DNA of 8,641 nucleotides, taken from NCBI GenBank assembly GCA_949747745.1, contig CATKFT010000240.1, positions 1 through 8,641 of the forward strand. The letters run 5' to 3'. Shown here one piece after another: positions 6,244-8,641 of this stretch. The notes below the pieces were generated by a model, which saw only the letters and a list, made by a program, of their open reading frames with translations, did no database searches and had not been told where the DNA came from. The first letter of the stretch is position 1, and every line of letters starts with the position of its first letter. Position numbers and translations under genes: made by a program. Origin of the DNA: an uncultured Clostridia bacterium. Lineage in GTDB: Bacteria; Bacillota_A; Clostridia; TANB77; CAG-508.

Positions 6244-6823
6244 TTGAAATTAGAAGGTAAAAAGGTCGGTTTTGCTATGACTGGTTCTTTTTGTACATTT
6301 AAAAGCACAATTCCTAAAATAAAAGAAATTATTAACCAAGGAGCAGAAGTTATTCCTATAATGTCTTTTAATGCCTATAACTTAGATACAAAATTTGGTA
6401 AAGCTCAAGATTTTATAGATGAAATAGAAGAAATAACTGGTAAGAAAATTATTCATACAATTCCAGAAGCAGAACCAATTCGGACCTAAAAAAATGACCG
6501 ATATTATGATAATAGCACCATGCACAGGAAATACTATAGCAAAGCTTGTAAATGGTATAACAGATACTCCAGTTACAATGGCTGCAAAATCACATTTAAG
6601 AAATAATAATGCATTAGTAATAGCTGTATCTACAAATGATGCACTAAGCGGTAATGCATGTAATATAGGAACATTGTTAAATAGAAATAACTATTTTTTT
6701 GTTCCACTAAGGCAAGATAATCCAATAACAAAGCCACGTTCACTAGTATTTGACACTGAATATATTATAAAAACACTAGAACTTGCATTAGATAAAGAAC
6801 AAATTCAGCCTATATTATTGTGA
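6244..6823 (+). pseudogene. spoVFB: Dipicolinate synthase subunit B, split by a +1 frameshift
   Basis: The flavoprotein subunit of dipicolinate synthase, which makes dipicolinic acid in the mother cell for the spore core. The N-terminal part (KLEGKKVGFAMTGSFCTF, then IPEAEPI) is in one frame and stops at TAA 6487. The remainder (GPKKM, then MIIAPCTGNTIAKL, GITDTPVTMAAK and IAVSTNDALSGNA) is in the +1 frame to 6823. Removing one base at about 6478-6481 restores PIGPKKM and a protein of about 192 residues, the normal family length. Start: TTG 6244 gives the family-like N-terminus MKLEGKK and lies ten bases after GAGAGGAGG (6225-6233); TTG 6235 is too close to it. spoVFA, usually directly upstream, is absent. 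Both halves are otherwise well conserved, so the lesion is recent or a sequencing error. A functional product would need the base to be absent in the real genome. Confidence 0.88.
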
Positions 6824-6851
6824 ATATAGAATCAAATATTTCAAAATCTTA

Positions 6852-6884
6852 TAACTACAACTGCATAAAGCTACTTTGTAGTTA
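6852..6884 (+). other. Inverted repeat after spoVFB
   Basis: TAACTACAA (6852-6860) pairs perfectly with TTGTAGTTA (6876-6884) across 15 bases, starting 28 bases after the spoVFB stop. It may act as a terminator, but there is no T-run after it. Confidence 0.45.
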
Positions 6885-6942
6885 AATGGCTATGAATTGT
6901 AACATATAAGCAAACATTTTTTCACTTTTTTAAAAAAAACTA

Positions 6943-6971
6943 TTGACAAAGAACTTTTGTTCCATTATAAT
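6943..6971 (+). promoter_or_regulatory. Strong sigma-A promoter of the LysM/YneA-like gene
   Basis: Both hexamers are perfect: TTGACA (6943-6948) and TATAAT (6966-6971), with a 17-base spacer. T- and A-tracts directly upstream (about 6917-6939) resemble an UP element. So strong a promoter usually needs a repressor, and two LexA-like sites overlap it. Confidence 0.9.
6951..6962 (+). promoter_or_regulatory. LexA (SOS) box 1
   Basis: GAACTTTTGTTC is a perfect match to the GAACNNNNGTTC core of the Gram-positive LexA box. It sits in the spacer between -35 and -10, where bound LexA would exclude polymerase. Confidence 0.7.
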
Positions 6972-6982
6972 TAAAACATAAA

Positions 6983-6994
6983 GAATAAATGTTC
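6983..6994 (+). promoter_or_regulatory. LexA (SOS) box 2, one mismatch
   Basis: GAATAAATGTTC followed by G differs from GAACNNNNGTTCG at one position. It lies just after the predicted transcription start, 32 bases (three helical turns) downstream of box 1, which suits cooperative repression. Confidence 0.55.
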
Positions 6995-7037
6995 GTAAAA
7001 AATATTACTAATACTAAAAATAAGAGGGGGAAATAAA

Positions 7038-7385
7038 ATGAGAATAGAAAAAGCAAATAATTTAAAAAAGGTAAATAAAGTAAAAAAAGTGAAAATAGTT
7101 AATGGAGCAAAATTCATAAAAAGTATTATAATTATATTAGGAATAATCATATGTATTAGTTTATTTATAGGTAGTAGAAGTTTCTCACATACTGATACAA
7201 ATTATAAAACTATTTATGTATCAAATGGAGATAGTTTATGGAGCATTGCAAAAGAAGAAAAAAATAGTAATTTATATTATGAAGATAAAGATATACGAGA
7301 TGTTATTACTAGTATAAAAAAAGTAAATAAATTAGGTAATAATGACTTATCTGTTGGACAAAAATTAATATTACCTAATTTATAA
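7038..7385 (+). CDS. LysM-domain membrane protein, YneA-like SOS cell-division inhibitor
   Basis: A 115-residue protein. A Lys-rich N-terminal segment (1-29) would stay inside the cell. A transmembrane helix spans about 29-46, and one extracytoplasmic LysM domain (58-114) opens with YVSNGDSLWSIAKE and closes with LSVGQKLILP. LysM binds peptidoglycan. This layout, and the DSLWxIA motif, match YneA of Bacillus, the small membrane protein that halts septation during the SOS response; YneA lacks the long basic N-terminus seen here. The promoter carries two LexA-like boxes, which supports the assignment independently of the protein. ATG 7038 has AGGGGG (7025-7030) seven bases upstream. lexA, adjacent to yneA in Bacillus, is not in the window. 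A constitutive LysM wall protein is the alternative. Confidence 0.8.
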   Translation: MRIEKANNLKKVNKVKKVKIVNGAKFIKSIIIILGIIICISLFIGSRSFSHTDTNYKTIYVSNGDSLWSIAKEEKNSNLYYEDKDIRDVITSIKKVNKLGNNDLSVGQKLILPNL

Positions 7386-7411
7386 TAAAACATTATATAG
7401 GGGTTGTAGGG

Positions 7412-7437
7412 AGGTCGTATTATTAAAAATGCGACCT
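7412..7437. terminator. Hairpin after the LysM gene, possible terminator
   Basis: AGGTCGTA (7412-7419) pairs with TGCGACCT (7430-7437), with one G-U pair and a 10-base A/T loop. It lies 26 bases after the LysM stop codon. There is no clear U-tail on either strand, so termination is uncertain. Confidence 0.45.
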
Positions 7438-7567
7438 AAATTTATAATTAATATGTTTAAAATATCTAAATATGAAAAAGCTCTATTATCTAAATTGTAA
7501 AAGTATAATTGGCTTAAATAATGTAATACATATGCCATAAAACCATAAACACTATTGATTTGCAAAC

Positions 7568-7596
7568 TATAGTTAAACTAATAAATTTTAACTATA
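7568..7596. repeat. Perfect inverted repeat across the recombinase stop codon
   Basis: TATAGTTAAA (7568-7577) and TTTAACTATA (7587-7596) are perfect 10-bp arms around a 9-base centre. The recombinase stop (TAG, 7594-7592 on the - strand) lies in the right arm. No U-run follows on the - strand, so it is a poor terminator. It could be a weak terminator, an mRNA 3'-end structure, or a recombinase binding site. Confidence 0.5.
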
Positions 7597-8567
7597 AATT
7601 AGCTAAAGGGTTACTTTCAACAGCATTACGAACTCTTTCGTCTTCAACATGTGTATATATTTCAGTAGTAGAAATACTAGCATGTCCAAGAAGCTCTTGC
7701 AAAGCACGTATATCCACATTCCCATATTGATACATAAGAGTTGCTGCAGTATGACGAAGCTTATGTACAGAATATTTATTAGTATCAAGACCTGCTTTTC
7801 GAAGTTCATTTTTCACAATATATTGTACAGTTCTATTACTAATACGTTCACGTCTTTCACTTAAAAATAGAGCATCTTTAGAATCATATTTTATACTTTC
7901 TTTTGGACGTATTTCTAAATATTCTGTAATTGCTCTCATACAAGCATTATTTAGATATATAGTACGTTCTTTATTTCCTTTACCAATAACAGTCATTTTA
8001 CAATCATCAAATTTAATATCTTTTATATTAATATTTACAAGCTCAGAAAGACGCATTCCACAATTTAAGAACAATGTAGTAATAGCATAATCTCTAGCAC
8101 TATTTCTATTATCTTCATTACCTGCAATAGCTAATAATTTTTTACTATCATCTAATGTAAGATATTTAGGCATACGTTTTTCAAGTTTTGGAGTTTCCAA
8201 ATTTCCGAGCAGGATTTACTTCAATTAAATTAGCTTTAGTAGATAAATACTTAAAGAAAATACGTATACTAGACACTTTTCTTGCTCTTGTTGCAGATTT
8301 ACTTCTAAGTTCAGTAGCAAGATATGATATAAAAGAGTGAATATCATCTAATGTAATTTTCTTTATTGTATCTATACCAATATCTTTAATAGTAATTTTT
8401 GTAAAATCAGTTTCATTTGTAAGCTTATAATGTAATTTAATATATTTTAAAAACATAGCAAGATCATAATTATATTCTTTTATAGAATTAGGTGATTTGT
8501 TAAGTATTGTTACACTATAATCTAAAAATGAATTTAAATAATCTGGATTATCTTCTCTATTAATCAT
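7592..8567 (-). pseudogene. XerC/XerD-type tyrosine recombinase, split by a +1 frameshift
   Basis: A site-specific recombinase of the phage integrase family. The N-terminal SAM-like core-binding domain (ATG 8567 to about 8205, with YLNSFLDYSV and RKVSSIRIFFKYL) ends in NPAR and then runs into TGA at 8183-8181. The catalytic domain continues in the next frame from ETPKLEKRMPKYL to TAG at 7592. Deleting one A at 8202-8204 gives NPARNLETPKLEKRMPKYL, the standard Xer linker, and a protein of about 324 residues. The catalytic set is complete: Arg in CGMRLSEL, Lys in GKGNKER, HKLRHT, LGHASISTTEIYTH with its Tyr. AGGAG (8584-8580) lies twelve bases before the ATG, a long spacing, and TATAAT (8618-8613) is a possible -10. 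The gene is convergent with the LysM gene. No mobile-element partner is visible, so a chromosomal Xer-like role or a relic integrase are both possible. Confidence 0.88.
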
Positions 8568-8641
8568 ATAAAACTCAAACTCCTTTTGAAATTAAATTTT
8601 TTACATGTTAATATTATACATCAAAAGAAAAAAGTTTTGTA

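Noticed and set aside
6480..6500. Programmed translational frameshift in spoVFB at the A7 run
   Set aside because: The zero frame reaches TAA at 6487 before the A-run can be used, and the conserved GPKKM is encoded in the +1 frame already before it. A plain single-base gain upstream explains the data better.
7592..8567. Reading the recombinase and neighbours as an integrated prophage or mobile element
   Set aside because: No phage, conjugation or transposase genes and no flanking direct repeats are visible. The surrounding genes are ordinary chromosomal ones.

Overview
The window is AT-rich and looks like chromosomal DNA of a spore-forming, low-GC Firmicute, most likely a member of the Clostridia. 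The evidence is strong AGGAGG-type ribosome sites, TTGACA/TATAAT promoters, compact U-tailed terminators, a dipicolinate synthase B gene (spore-specific), a candidate Spo0A box and Gram-positive-type LexA boxes. It reads as housekeeping chromosome mixed with small lineage-specific genes. I see no rRNA, tRNA, CRISPR array or insertion sequence.

Left part (1-2522, + strand). The 3' end of guaB (IMP dehydrogenase) closes with a terminator. Next is a membrane-anchored polysaccharide deacetylase with two Ig-like repeats. Its strong sigma-A promoter carries two opposed Spo0A-box-like sequences. A 79-residue protein of unknown function follows, behind its own extended -10 promoter.

Middle (2486-5490). 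guaA (GMP synthase) lies on the - strand and shares a long bidirectional terminator with the small gene. guaB and guaA, the two steps from IMP to GMP, are therefore close but not in one operon. Divergent from guaA is a 380-residue YfbR-like HD phosphohydrolase. It appears to be a tandem duplication in which only the C-terminal copy keeps the metal-binding residues.

Right-middle (5490-6823, + strand). Two diverged copies of a roughly 90-bp block (terminator hairpin plus downstream AT-rich segment) flank a small secreted protein with ten cysteines. The second copy leads into spoVFB (dpaB), which is split by a single-base frameshift and has no spoVFA partner beside it.

Right end (6824-8641). 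A LysM/transmembrane protein resembling the SOS cell-division inhibitor YneA has an excellent promoter overlapped by two LexA-box-like dyads. Convergent to it on the - strand is a tyrosine recombinase with all catalytic residues, also split by a single-base frameshift. A 10-bp-arm inverted repeat spans its stop codon.

The most informative points are the SOS-controlled yneA-like gene, the half-dead tandem HD enzyme, the duplicated intergenic block around the Cys-rich secreted protein, the Spo0A-box promoter, and two conserved genes each broken by one extra base. The last could be real decay or sequencing error.
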